Shown: one piece after another, positions 45,781 through 54,700 of the stretch
Numbering within the stretch: position 1 is the stretch's first letter
How the letters are laid out: each line of letters opens with the position of its first letter
Source: Salinarimonas sp052380005
GTDB lineage: Bacteria > Pseudomonadota > Alphaproteobacteria > Rhizobiales > Beijerinckiaceae
Direction: 5' to 3' (one strand)
Length of the DNA stretch: 64,000 nucleotides
Assembly: GCA_052380005.1 (NCBI GenBank)
Contig: JBQTCJ010000013.1
Program-made: the position numbers and the translations under genes
Notes under the pieces: generated by a model
What the model was told of the DNA's origin: nothing
Database searches by the model: none
Seen by the model: only the letters and a program-made list of their open reading frames with translations

Positions 45781-47328
45781 TCACTCCGCCGCATGCTGCG
45801 CGTGCATCCCCTCGCCGCGGGCGACGATCTTGTTGAGCGCGGCGAGGTAGGCCTTGGCGGAGGCGACCAGCGTGTCCGGGTCGGCGCCGCGGCCGGTGAC
45901 CGTGCGGCCGCCGGAATTCAGCCGGACCGACACCTCGGCCTGCGCGTCCGTGCCCTCGGTGACGGCATGGACCTGGTAGAGCTCGAGCGTCGCCTCGTGC
46001 GGCTGGAGCGCATGGATCGCGTTGAAGACCGCGTCCACCGGCCCGTTGCCGTCGGCCTCCTCGGTGACGACGCGGCCCTCGATCTCGAGCTTCATCGTCG
46101 CGCGCTGCGGGCCGCGGGTGCCGGCGATGACGGACAGGGACACGAGCTTGATGCGGTCGTGCGCGGTGGCGAGCCGCTCGTCGACGAGCGCCTCGATGTC
46201 CTCGTCGTAGACGTGCTTCTTGCGGTCGGCGAGCGCCTTGAAGCGGTCGAACGCGTCCTGCAGCTCGTTGTCGGAGACCTTGTAGCCCAGCTCCGCCAGC
46301 TTCGAGCGGAAGGCGTTGCGGCCCGAATGCTTGCCCATCACGAGCGAGGTCTTGGTGACGCCCACCGACTCGGGCGTCATGATCTCGTAGGTCTGGGTGT
46401 GCTTGAGCATACCGTCCTGGTGGATGCCGCTCTCGTGGGCGAAGGCGTTGCGGCCGACGATGGCCTTGTTGTACTGCACCGGGAAGTTGGTCGCGTTGGC
46501 CACCACCTTGGAGGCGCGGGTCAGCATCGTCGCGTCGATGCCCGTGTCGTAGGGGAAGACGTCGGCGCGGGTCTTCATCGCCATGACGATCTCCTCGAGC
46601 GCGGCGTTGCCCGCACGCTCGCCGATGCCGTTGATCGTGCACTCGATCTGCCGCGCGCCGCCGTTCACGCCGGCGAGCGAGTTCGCCACCGCCATGCCGA
46701 GGTCGTTGTGGCAATGCACCGAGAAGATCGCCTTGTCCGAGTTCGGCACACGGGCGCGCACCGTCTCGAACAGGGCGCGGTACTCCTCGGGCGTGGTGTA
46801 GCCGACCGTGTCGGGGATGTTGATCGTCGTCGCGCCCGCCTTGATCGCGGCCTCGACGCAGCGGCACAGGAAGTCCATCTCCGTGCGCGTACCGTCCTCT
46901 GCCGACCACTCGACGTCCTCGACGAGGTTCCTCGCGCGCGTCACCTGGTCGATGACCAGCGCCAGCACCGCGTCCGGCTCCTTCTGGAGCTTGTACTTCA
47001 TGTGGACGGGCGAGGTGGAGATGAAGGTGTGGATGCGGGGGCGCACCGCGTGGCGCACCGCCTCGCCGGCGCGCTCGATGTCCTTGGGATTGGCGCGCGA
47101 CAGGCCGGCGACGACCGCGCGCTTCACCCGGCGCGAGATCTCCGAGACGGCCTCGAAATCGCCGATCGAGGCGATGGGGAAGCCCGCCTCGATGATGTCG
47201 ACGCCCATCTCGTCGAGCAACTCCGCGACCTCGAGCTTCTCCTCGAGGGTCATGGTGGCGCCGGGGCACTGCTCGCCGTCGCGCAGGGTGGTGTCGAAGA
47301 TCAGGACGCGGTTGTTGTCGGTGGACAT
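45781..47328 (-). CDS. leuA: 2-isopropylmalate synthase
   Basis: First committed enzyme of leucine synthesis (2-ketoisovalerate + acetyl-CoA), 515 aa, usual LeuA type 1 length. The N-terminal TIM-barrel has FDTTLRDGEQCPG and the metal-site phrase SVHCHNDLG; the C-terminal ~130 residues form the LeuA dimer/regulatory domain that binds leucine (feedback inhibition). It stands alone and is preceded by a full attenuation leader with its own Leu-rich peptide (47429-47533). Confidence 0.97.
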   Translation of the reverse strand: MSTDNNRVLIFDTTLRDGEQCPGATMTLEEKLEVAELLDEMGVDIIEAGFPIASIGDFEAVSEISRRVKRAVVAGLSRANPKDIERAGEAVRHAVRPRIHTFISTSPVHMKYKLQKEPDAVLALVIDQVTRARNLVEDVEWSAEDGTRTEMDFLCRCVEAAIKAGATTINIPDTVGYTTPEEYRALFETVRARVPNSDKAIFSVHCHNDLGMAVANSLAGVNGGARQIECTINGIGERAGNAALEEIVMAMKTRADVFPYDTGIDATMLTRASKVVANATNFPVQYNKAIVGRNAFAHESGIHQDGMLKHTQTYEIMTPESVGVTKTSLVMGKHSGRNAFRSKLAELGYKVSDNELQDAFDRFKALADRKKHVYDEDIEALVDERLATAHDRIKLVSLSVIAGTRGPQRATMKLEIEGRVVTEEADGNGPVDAVFNAIHALQPHEATLELYQVHAVTEGTDAQAEVSVRLNSGGRTVTGRGADPDTLVASAKAYLAALNKIVARGEGMHAQHAAE

Positions 47329-47394
47329 GGTCTTGCTCCGGTATCGGATCGGGATCGCGGCGGCCGCTCGCGGCGCCGGGTCGGGTCTCGATCT

Positions 47395-47435
47395 CCCCTG
47401 AAGGCCCAGGCGCGCGCCCGGACGGCCCTCAGGGG
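47395..47435 (-). promoter_or_regulatory. leuA leader: Attenuator hairpin between the leu leader peptide and leuA
   Basis: In the leader RNA, CCCCTGAGGGCC (47424-47435, which includes the leader-peptide stop) pairs with GGCCTTCAGGGG (47395-47406): 12 pairs with one G-U, loop of 17 nt. Because the left arm contains the stop codon and lies next to the Leu codons, ribosome position would decide if it forms. There is no T-run after it, so termination may need Rho, or the stem may be the antiterminator. Confidence 0.65.
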
Positions 47436-47533
47436 CTGATAAGGAGCAGGAGGCCGAGGGAAAGCGTGCGCACCCGCGCGCCGGAAGCCGGCGCGGCGAG
47501 GGTGCTGCAGCGATGGGAGCCGGCCAGGGCCAC
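47429..47533 (-). CDS. leuL: leu operon leader peptide
   Basis: A 34-codon open frame with a GTG start and a GAGGAG ribosome site 6 nt upstream (47540-47545). The peptide ends TLSLGLLLLISP: six of its last ten residues are Leu or Ile, with four Leu codons in a row (CTC CTG CTC CTT). The stop overlaps the attenuator stem. This is the standard layout for leucine-responsive attenuation: scarce charged tRNA-Leu stalls the ribosome and changes folding ahead of leuA. The reading frame and spacing were checked codon by codon. Confidence 0.8.
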   Translation of the reverse strand: MALAGSHRCSTLAAPASGARVRTLSLGLLLLISP

Positions 47534-47580
47534 GGCTCACTCCTCGTTCGATCGGCGCCGCTCCGCGCGGCGATACGTCA

Positions 47581-47609
47581 CTTGTACCGGAGCGCGGGCG
47601 CGGGGGCAA
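47581..47609 (-). promoter_or_regulatory. Predicted promoter of the leuL-leuA transcript
   Basis: On the minus strand TTGCCC (47604-47609) and TACAAG (47581-47586) are 17 bp apart and lie ~48 bp upstream of the leader-peptide GTG, a fair sigma-70 type promoter in an otherwise GC-rich region. Confidence 0.45.
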
Positions 47610-47699
47610 GCCTGCGAGCGAGGCGAAGCGTTTCACCCACGCACCCCGATCGGCTACCCTCTCCCCCACGATTCGCATCCCGCCCGAACGGAGAGCCTC

Positions 47700-48038
47700 A
47701 TGCCGACGCCGGTGCCCCCGCCGCTCCCGATCCTCGCCGCGCTGGCCTTGCTCGGCCTCGCCGCCTGCACCCAGACCGGCGCACCCACCGCCGCCGACGG
47801 ACCGTCCGCGCGCGCGGCGAGCCTCGACCTGCCGGCCTCCGGCGCCTGCGCGGAGGAGATCCGCGCCTTCCGGGCGCTGCTCGACCGCGACAACGAGACC
47901 GGCTTCGTCGGCCCCACCGTCTATCGCGACGCGACGGGCGACCTCGCCGGCCCCGCCGCGACCTGCCGGGCGGGCAACGACGCCGCGGCGCGCGCCGAGC
48001 TGCGCGCGGTCAAGACGCGCTTCGGCTATCCCGCCTGA
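47700..48038 (+). CDS. Small lipoprotein of unknown function
   Basis: 112 aa. The lipoprotein signal has the lipobox LAAC (Cys ~21). The mature part holds two further Cys (SGACAEEIRAF and AATCRAGND) that could pair. A CGGAGAG ribosome site precedes the ATG. It is divergent from leuA and overlaps the Nudix gene tail by 13 bp. Small lipoproteins of this pattern occur widely in Hyphomicrobiales without assigned function. Confidence 0.8.
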   Translation: MPTPVPPPLPILAALALLGLAACTQTGAPTAADGPSARAASLDLPASGACAEEIRAFRALLDRDNETGFVGPTVYRDATGDLAGPAATCRAGNDAAARAELRAVKTRFGYPA

Positions 48039-48751
48039 GGGACCGCGCGCGCCAGGAACACCTCCATGAAGCGCGGCGTGCGCGCCGGGTCGAGCTCGCC
48101 CGGGCCGCGCACAACCCGGACGTCGGCGAGCTCCGGATCGGGATCGACGGCGAGCCGCCCGCGGACGTACGCCGCGAGGGCATCGGCGTCTTCGGGCGCC
48201 TCCATCCGGCGCAGGAGCGCCATCGTGCCGCCGTCGCGCACGACCATCCAGCCGTCGGCGCGCACGCGCCGGGGCGCGATGCCGGTCTCCTCCTCGAGCT
48301 CGCGCAGGGCCGAGCCGGCGAGGTCGACGGTTCCCTCGGGGCGCACGTCGTCCATGTCCGGCGTGCCGCCGGGAAAGTAGAGGCGCCCGGCATTGGCCGT
48401 GTGGCGGCCCATCTCGCCGACGAGGAAGCCGCCGCAGCGCCCGCGAAGGGCGGCGAGCGCGAAGGCGTTCACCGCCTCCTCGTGCGCGAACCCCGTGCTC
48501 TTGGCCCAGAGCAGCGTGGCATAGTCGACCGGAAACCAGGTGCCGCGCAGCACGTCCCCGGTGATCGTCACGTCGCGCGCCATCAGCACCGTCCCGTTGA
48601 ACAGGCGCGGCTGCGCGGCGATCCGCGTCGCCCAGTGGGCCGCGATCTCGTCGCGGGCGGCATCCGCACGCTCCCAGCGCGCATGCGGGTCGAACCGCGC
48701 CTCGACGTGCGCGACCTCGGCGACGTGGATGCCGGCGGCGCCCGCCGTCAT
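48026..48751 (-). CDS. Nudix hydrolase-like protein
   Basis: 241 aa. The Nudix box is visible near the middle (EGTVDLAGSALRELEEETGI, with the REU..EE core), but the leading Gly spacing is loose because GGTPDMDDVRP precedes it. The N-terminal ~110 residues form an extension before the fold. Related long NUDIX proteins have been described as NAD/CoA-type pyrophosphatases; the substrate is open. Its ATG overlaps the stop of the upstream PhzF-like gene (ATGA). Confidence 0.82.
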   Translation of the reverse strand: MTAGAAGIHVAEVAHVEARFDPHARWERADAARDEIAAHWATRIAAQPRLFNGTVLMARDVTITGDVLRGTWFPVDYATLLWAKSTGFAHEEAVNAFALAALRGRCGGFLVGEMGRHTANAGRLYFPGGTPDMDDVRPEGTVDLAGSALRELEEETGIAPRRVRADGWMVVRDGGTMALLRRMEAPEDADALAAYVRGRLAVDPDPELADVRVVRGPGELDPARTPRFMEVFLARAVPQAG

Positions 48752-49659
48752 GCGAAGAGCTCGCCGCGCGCGATCACGACGGCGGAGCCGCCGATCTCGC
48801 CCGAGGCGAGCGCGCCGCTCTCGACGACGAGCTGAAGCGCGATCCGGCTGGGGCGGCCCATCTCGACGCCCTGCTCGATCGTCACGTCGTGCGTGCCGTC
48901 GCCCATCGGCTCGTGCTGCATCAGCGCGCCGGCGAAGGCGGCGGCGGCGGAGCCGGTCGCGGGGTCCTCCCGCACGCCGTCGCCGAGCCCGAGCGCGAGC
49001 ATGCGCGCGCGGAAGGCGAGGCCGTCGCTCCCCGGAAGCCGGGCGTAGGCGTAGACCGCGCCGTGCGCGTCGTGCCCGAACACCGCGGGGAAGGTCGGCT
49101 CCGCCCGCAGCCGGGCGAGCGCGTCGAGGGAGCGCAGCGGCACGAACGTGAAGGCGTTGCCGGCGTCGTGGCGGCTCGGCGCGTGCCGGTCGAAGCCGAT
49201 GTCGTCGGGGTCGAGGCCGAACGCCATGGCGCAGTCCGCCGGGTTGGGGTCGTGCTCGCCCACCGGCATCGGCAGCTTCGGCAGGCGAAAGCGCGCGTGC
49301 CCGCCACGCGGCCCGTCGATCTCGGCGACGCACGGCACCGTGCCGACACGCTCCTCGAGCCCGAAGGCCTGGGCGTCCGCCCCGCCGGAGCCGTGCTCGA
49401 GCGCCAGCATCACCGCCGAGCCGACGGTCGGGTGGCCGGCGAAGGGCAGCTCGCGGGCGGGCGTGAAGATGCGCAGCCGCGCGCGGTGGCGGGCGTCCTG
49501 CGGCGGCAGCACGAAGACCGTCTCGGAGAGGTTGAACTCGCGGGCGATGCGCTGCATCGCCGCGTCGTCGAGCCCTTCGGCGTCGAGCACGACGGCGAGC
49601 GGATTGCCCTCGAGGGCGGTGTTCGTGAAGACGTCGAGGACGGCGTAGCGGCGGGACAT
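48748..49659 (-). CDS. PhzF family isomerase-like protein
   Basis: 303 aa PhzF/diaminopimelate-epimerase fold. Signatures seen are YAVLDVFTNTALEGNPLAVV at the N-terminus, the catalytic-region phrase FNLSETVFVLPP (with the conserved Glu), FAGHPTVGSA and DPATGSAAAAFAG. Despite the name, most homologues are not in phenazine clusters, and none is here. It is translationally coupled to the Nudix gene. Confidence 0.92.
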   Translation of the reverse strand: MSRRYAVLDVFTNTALEGNPLAVVLDAEGLDDAAMQRIAREFNLSETVFVLPPQDARHRARLRIFTPARELPFAGHPTVGSAVMLALEHGSGGADAQAFGLEERVGTVPCVAEIDGPRGGHARFRLPKLPMPVGEHDPNPADCAMAFGLDPDDIGFDRHAPSRHDAGNAFTFVPLRSLDALARLRAEPTFPAVFGHDAHGAVYAYARLPGSDGLAFRARMLALGLGDGVREDPATGSAAAAFAGALMQHEPMGDGTHDVTIEQGVEMGRPSRIALQLVVESGALASGEIGGSAVVIARGELFA

Positions 49660-49711
49660 GCGATACCTCTGGACTGCGGGACGTCGCGGAGTGGTCGGTG
49701 GGCTTCGTGGA

Positions 49712-50824
49712 TCAGGCGGGCGTGGCGGGCAAGTCGATCTCGACGACGACGGGGCAATGGTCGCTCGCCCGCGGCCGTTCCCAGCCGATGCGCGGGTAGC
49801 GGTCGGCGCGGGTCGCGAGATGGCCGATGGATCGATCCGGATGGGCGGGATCGAGCGGCACGCGATAGGGCAGCCCGCGGCGCAGGATCTCGACCCGCGC
49901 CGCGGGGTTCGCCGCGGCCAGCGCCGGCGAGAGCAGCACGACGTCGAGCTGGACGTGCCGCTCGGCGACGACCCGCCCGTCCGACGTCTCGCGGTGGTAG
50001 TACGTCCAGCGCTCGCCCTCGGGCAGGGCGCGCGCCGGGTCGACGGCGAAATTCTCGGTCAGCGGCTCGATGCCGGTGTCCTCCACGTGGACGATTTCCC
50101 CTCCGGGCAGAACGGCTTGGGGGGACGCGTTGAGATCGCCTGCGATGATCCAGTGCGCCCCGCGCCAGCCGGCGCCGAAGCGGCGCTCGACGATGGCGCG
50201 GATCGCCCGCGCCTCGGCCCGGCGCAGCGCCGAGCCGGCGTCCCGCGGTCCCCAGCCGGTGGACTTGAGGTGGCAGACGAAGACCGTCAGCGAAGCCTCT
50301 TCGAACTCTAGGCAAACCTCGAGACAATCCCGATTGAACACCTTGGAACCGTGCGGAATGCCCATCGCCTCCAATGCCGGCTCGTGCACCCCGAGATCGG
50401 CGAAAGTGGCGTCCTTCCAGGAGCGCGCCCTCACCTGCCTCTCATGCGTGAACAGCTCCTTGCGTGCGCACAGCGCGACGTCGATGCCGCGCGGGTCGTT
50501 GCCGGGCTCGAGCCGCATGTGGCCGTAGCGGATGTCGGAGACGGCGTGCACGTAGTTGGCGATGAAGGGCGCGAGCACGCCGAGCCCGTCGACCTCCTGC
50601 AGGCAGAGGATGTCGGCGCGGGTCTCGGCGATGGAGAGCGCGGTCGCCTGGCGCTCGTCGTCCTCGAGGGCGACCGCCGTGGCCGCCTGGATGTGGTCGC
50701 GCATCTGCGGGTCGGCGAAGTCGAACAGCGACAGCGCCGGCCCCGTCTGAGGCCGCGCCTTCGGGCCGTAGGCGTTGCGCGAGACGAGGTTCTCGACGTT
50801 GAAGGTGGCGATCCGCAGCCGCAT
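49712..50824 (-). CDS. Endonuclease/exonuclease/phosphatase family protein
   Basis: 370 aa EEP-fold metallohydrolase. It starts RIATFNVENLVSRN, has CLQEVDGLGVL (metal Glu), IAGDLNASP and a C-terminal SDHCPVVVEI (catalytic Asp-His). The large substrate variety of the family (DNA, phospholipids, inositol phosphates) leaves the role open. It lies 7 bp downstream of pdxY and likely shares its transcript. No signal peptide, so cytoplasmic. Confidence 0.92.
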   Translation of the reverse strand: MRLRIATFNVENLVSRNAYGPKARPQTGPALSLFDFADPQMRDHIQAATAVALEDDERQATALSIAETRADILCLQEVDGLGVLAPFIANYVHAVSDIRYGHMRLEPGNDPRGIDVALCARKELFTHERQVRARSWKDATFADLGVHEPALEAMGIPHGSKVFNRDCLEVCLEFEEASLTVFVCHLKSTGWGPRDAGSALRRAEARAIRAIVERRFGAGWRGAHWIIAGDLNASPQAVLPGGEIVHVEDTGIEPLTENFAVDPARALPEGERWTYYHRETSDGRVVAERHVQLDVVLLSPALAAANPAARVEILRRGLPYRVPLDPAHPDRSIGHLATRADRYPRIGWERPRASDHCPVVVEIDLPATPA

Positions 50825-50831
50825 GGCGGCG

Positions 50832-51680
50832 TCACGCCGGCTCGACGGGGAAGCGCCGCGTCGGGTTCACGAACTCGTCCTGCGCGGCCACCGTGAGGAT
50901 CTCCCGCGAGCCCGCGTCCTGGGTGCGCTTCAGGAGCCCGAACACGGACGCGCCGGCCTCCGCGAGCGCCGTCTCGGCCGAGCCCGAGCGGGCCCAGTGC
51001 ACGAAGAACAGGGCGGCGATGGCGTCCCCGGCGCCGTTCACCGAGACCGAGAGCATCGGCGTGCGCAGCCGCCAGAAGCGACCGCCCTCCCCCGCCAGCA
51101 TGTCGATGCAGCCTTCGGGCGTGTCGTCGACGTGGAGCGAGGTGACGAGCACGACGCGCGGCCCGCGCGCCTGCACCGCGGCGATCGCCGCCTTGGCGTC
51201 CGCGAGCGTGCGGGTCTCGCGGCCGGCGAGGAAGTCGAGCTCGAACTGGTTGGGCGTGATCACGTCCGCGGCCGGCACCGCGTGGTCGCGCATGAACTCG
51301 GGGATGCCCGGGCGCACGAAGACGCCGCGGCCGACGTCGCCGATCACCGGATCGCAGCAATAGAGCGCGTCGGGGTTCGCGGCACGCACCCGCGCCACCG
51401 CGGAGAGGATCGCCGTGCCGATGTCCGCCGAGCCCATGTAGCCGGAGAGCACGCCGTCGCAGCGCGGCAGCACGCCGCGCTCGGCGATGCCCTCGACCAG
51501 CTCCTCGATCGCCGGCCCGTCGAAGACGCGACCCTTCCAGGCGCCGTAGCCGGTGTGGTTGGAGAACTGCACGGTGTGGATCGGCCAGACCTCGCAGCCG
51601 AGCCGCTGCATCGGGAACACGGCCGAGGCGTTGCCGACGTGGCCGTAGGCGACGTGGGACTGGATCGAGAGGACGTTCAT
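50832..51680 (-). CDS. pdxY: Pyridoxal kinase
   Basis: 282 aa PdxK/PdxY-type kinase of vitamin B6 salvage (pyridoxal to PLP). Typical features are VLSIQSHVAYGHVGN at the N-terminus, DPVIGD, TPNQFELDFL and the anion hole GAGDAIAALF with the catalytic Asp. Length is normal. It lies between the giant gene terminator and the EEP gene. Confidence 0.95.
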   Translation of the reverse strand: MNVLSIQSHVAYGHVGNASAVFPMQRLGCEVWPIHTVQFSNHTGYGAWKGRVFDGPAIEELVEGIAERGVLPRCDGVLSGYMGSADIGTAILSAVARVRAANPDALYCCDPVIGDVGRGVFVRPGIPEFMRDHAVPAADVITPNQFELDFLAGRETRTLADAKAAIAAVQARGPRVVLVTSLHVDDTPEGCIDMLAGEGGRFWRLRTPMLSVSVNGAGDAIAALFFVHWARSGSAETALAEAGASVFGLLKRTQDAGSREILTVAAQDEFVNPTRRFPVEPA

Positions 51681-51722
51681 GGCGCGCTCCGGCTATTCCG
51701 CAGGAGGCCATGATACGACGAG

Positions 51723-51748
51723 CCCGCGGGGCGTGCACGCCCCGCGGG
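51723..51748 (-). terminator. Perfect 26-bp palindrome after the 1087-aa gene
   Basis: An uninterrupted palindrome: 13-bp arms (CCCGCGGGGCGTG and its complement) with no loop bases. It lies 18 bp past the stop of the giant gene and 42 bp upstream of pdxY. Without a T-run it is probably a strong cruciform/hairpin that blocks read-through or protects the 3' end. Confidence 0.6.
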
Positions 51749-51766
51749 ATGCATGGCAGCAGTTCC

Positions 51767-54700
51767 TCACGCGGCGACGCCGTCGCCGACGAGGCCCGGG
51801 ATGGTGAAATCGGCGTCGCGCGACGATTGCCGCTGGCCGCTGAGGATCTCGCGCCAGACGTCCACCGGCACGACGATGTCGCGGCCGTTGGCGGCGTCGC
51901 CCGCCTGCGCCCGGCGCAGGGCCTCGTCGCGCAGCGCCTGCGCTTCCGCGTCGGTGTAGGGCGCGTCGCGCTCGGGCGCGACCTGGAGCACCCAGTCGGG
52001 GTTCTGCTCGTTGAGGAGCTGCACCATCGGCGCCTGCGCGAGCCGCGGGAAGCTCCCCGCGTCGAAGGTCCGGCCGGTGAGATCCTCCACCGCGCCGACG
52101 AGATCGAACAGGGTCGCCGAGTTGATCGGCGCCTTGATGCTCGGGAACTCGCTCAGCGTGTAGGCCGTATCGAAACGCGCGTTCCACAGGTCGACGGCCC
52201 GGCGGCCGGCGGCGACCTCCTGGTTCACCTCGTTCTCCTGGCGGCCGACCTGATTGCCGGTGAGCAGGTCGATCTGGAAGGTCAGCGTCGTGAGCTGCCC
52301 GGCGATCGCGTCGACGCGGTCCTGGAGCCGGTTGCGGGCATCGACGAGCTGCTGGCGCGCGGCGGCGTCGAAGCCGTCGGGGAGAGCGTCGAGCGTATCC
52401 TGGATCTGGCGCTGTGCCGCCCCGAGCTCGCCGACGAAGGACCGATAGGCCTCCAGCGCGACCCGCAGCTGCGCGACGGAGGGGTTCGTCCCGACGTCAA
52501 CCGCCGGCCCGGGTCCGCGCGCGAGCAGGTCACCGACCCGCTCGATCTGGCTCGTGACGATCGCCGTCTCCGCGCTGGCCTGGGCCGAGCTCTGGTCGCG
52601 CGTCTCGGCGAGCTGCGAGTCGCGCTGGGCGTTGATGATGCCGAGCGCGGCGTCGCCGTGCATGGCGATGTTCACCTGGATCATGTGCGCGGCGGTGGTG
52701 ATCTGCTGGGCGGTGCCCAGGCCGCCGATGCCCAGCAGGCCCTGGACGTCGGCGACGCCGATCGTCGAGGGGTTGGTGAGCCGCCGGGCGAAGTCGGCGA
52801 GCGCCTCGCTTCCGATCAGCACGCCCACCTCCGCCTGGAGCACGGCCATGTTCCCGACCATGACCTCCACCGCCTGCTGTGCGCGGGCCTGCTTCCACTC
52901 CTGGATCTCGCCGACGGCCTCCTGGTACTCCGCCTCGTCGGTGAAGTCGCGGGGCGTGCCGTCGGGATTGCGCAGCAGCTCGTCCATGTTCGGGTAGCCC
53001 GCGCTCAGCACGGCGTTGACGCCCGCGAGCACGTGCTCGTCGACCACCGTGTCGCCGACCTCGGGCATGTCGCGCCCCTGCGTCAGGAAGCTGCGCACGT
53101 TCTCCGGAAAGAGGTTGGCGAAGCCGAGGAAGGCCCAGGTGCCCACGCCGAGGAGCGCGGTGCCGACCGCGACGGCGAAGGGCAGGTTGCGCGCCGACGC
53201 GGGGTTCTCGATGAGCTGGTTGACCTTCTGCGCCAGGTTCGGTGTCGTCGTCGCGAGCCGCTGCTGGAGCTGCGAGATCGAGACGCCGTTCTGGTGGGCG
53301 GTCTTCCAGCTCTGGACGAGCCGCTCGATCGCCTGGTTCGAGAAGCCCTTGCCCTCCAGGTTGAAGCGCGCGTCGCGCTCGAACTGGTTCCAGTCCGGGT
53401 CTTCCTCGTCGCCCGGCCCGCCGGTGCCGACGACGGGCGGATTGCCGTTGCCACCGTTGATGCCGTTGTTTCCGCCGCCGGCGGAGGGTGTCGCCTCCTC
53501 ATCCCGGCCGGCGGTCGAGGGCGGCAGCGGGCGGCCGTCGGCACCGTAGAGGACGACGTCGTCGCCCTGGCCGGGCGACGTGGTCGCCGCCGGCGGCGCG
53601 AGGCCGAGATCGGCGAGGCCGCCCGTGCGGTAGAGGTTGCGCGCGACGGCCTCGGCCTCGTCCGAGGAGGCGGGGTTGCGGGTCGTGCCGTCGTCGTTCT
53701 CGACGAGGATGCGGGTGAGGAGCTCCCCGGCCGCGTCGGCGATGCCGTACGCGCCGGCCTCCGGCCCGCCGACCAGACGCACCGTCGCCCCGTCACCGAG
53801 GTCGATCGTGCGCGATGGCGGCGTCATGCCGGGGATCACACCGTCGAGCCAGGCGGTCTCGATCATGCGCGCGGCGTCGGAGAGCGAGCCTGCCTCGAAG
53901 CGCCCGCCGTAGCTGCCGTCGGGCAGGATCAGGCCGTAGTCGCCGTGGGACCCGGTGATGTTGAGCCTCTGCCCGCCCAGCGTCAGCGGGTTGTCCTGCG
54001 ACGGGAAGCCCGGGATCTGGTCGGTGAAGTAGGCCTCGTGCGCCGTCTCCGCCGCTTCGGCGAGGGTGCGTCCGGGCAGCTGGTAGATCAGCTGGCCGGC
54101 GGGGTCGCGCAGGCCGTAGGTGCCGTTGTTGCCGACGATCGAGAAGCGCTGGTTGGCGATCGTGAGCGGGCTCTCGGACGGCGTCGGCCCCGGGATCTGG
54201 CCGGCGAGCCAGGCGCCCTTGAGGATGTCGCGTGCCTGGTCGAGGCTCGTGGCCGCGATCGGCGCCTGGAAGCCGTAGTCTGCGTTGGTGACGCGGAAGC
54301 CCTCCGACGTGTTCTCGATCGTGTAGGCCGAGCCGCCCAGCGTCAGGCGCGCCGTGCCGTTGACGGTGGGCTCCGGCGGCGCCTGCGGGATGACGACCGG
54401 CGGCGTGTAGGACACCGTCGGCGGCGCCTCGGCCCGACCGGCGGGCGCGGGCGGGCCGAGCAGCTCGCCGCCGCCGCTCGCGCCCATGTTGGCGACCCGC
54501 TGGAAGAGCGAGTTCATGTTGCGCGAGAACGTGTCCTCGCCGATCGTGCCGTCTTCGAGCAGGCGATACAGGTCGGCGGCGCCGTGGACGAACCGGGTAC
54601 GCTGGTCGGGCGTCCAGTCCCGGCCCATGTCCTCGGGTTCCCAGCCCATCCGCCAGGTCGCCTGCTGCGCGTTCTGCCAGTCGAGCAGCGTGACGCTGCG

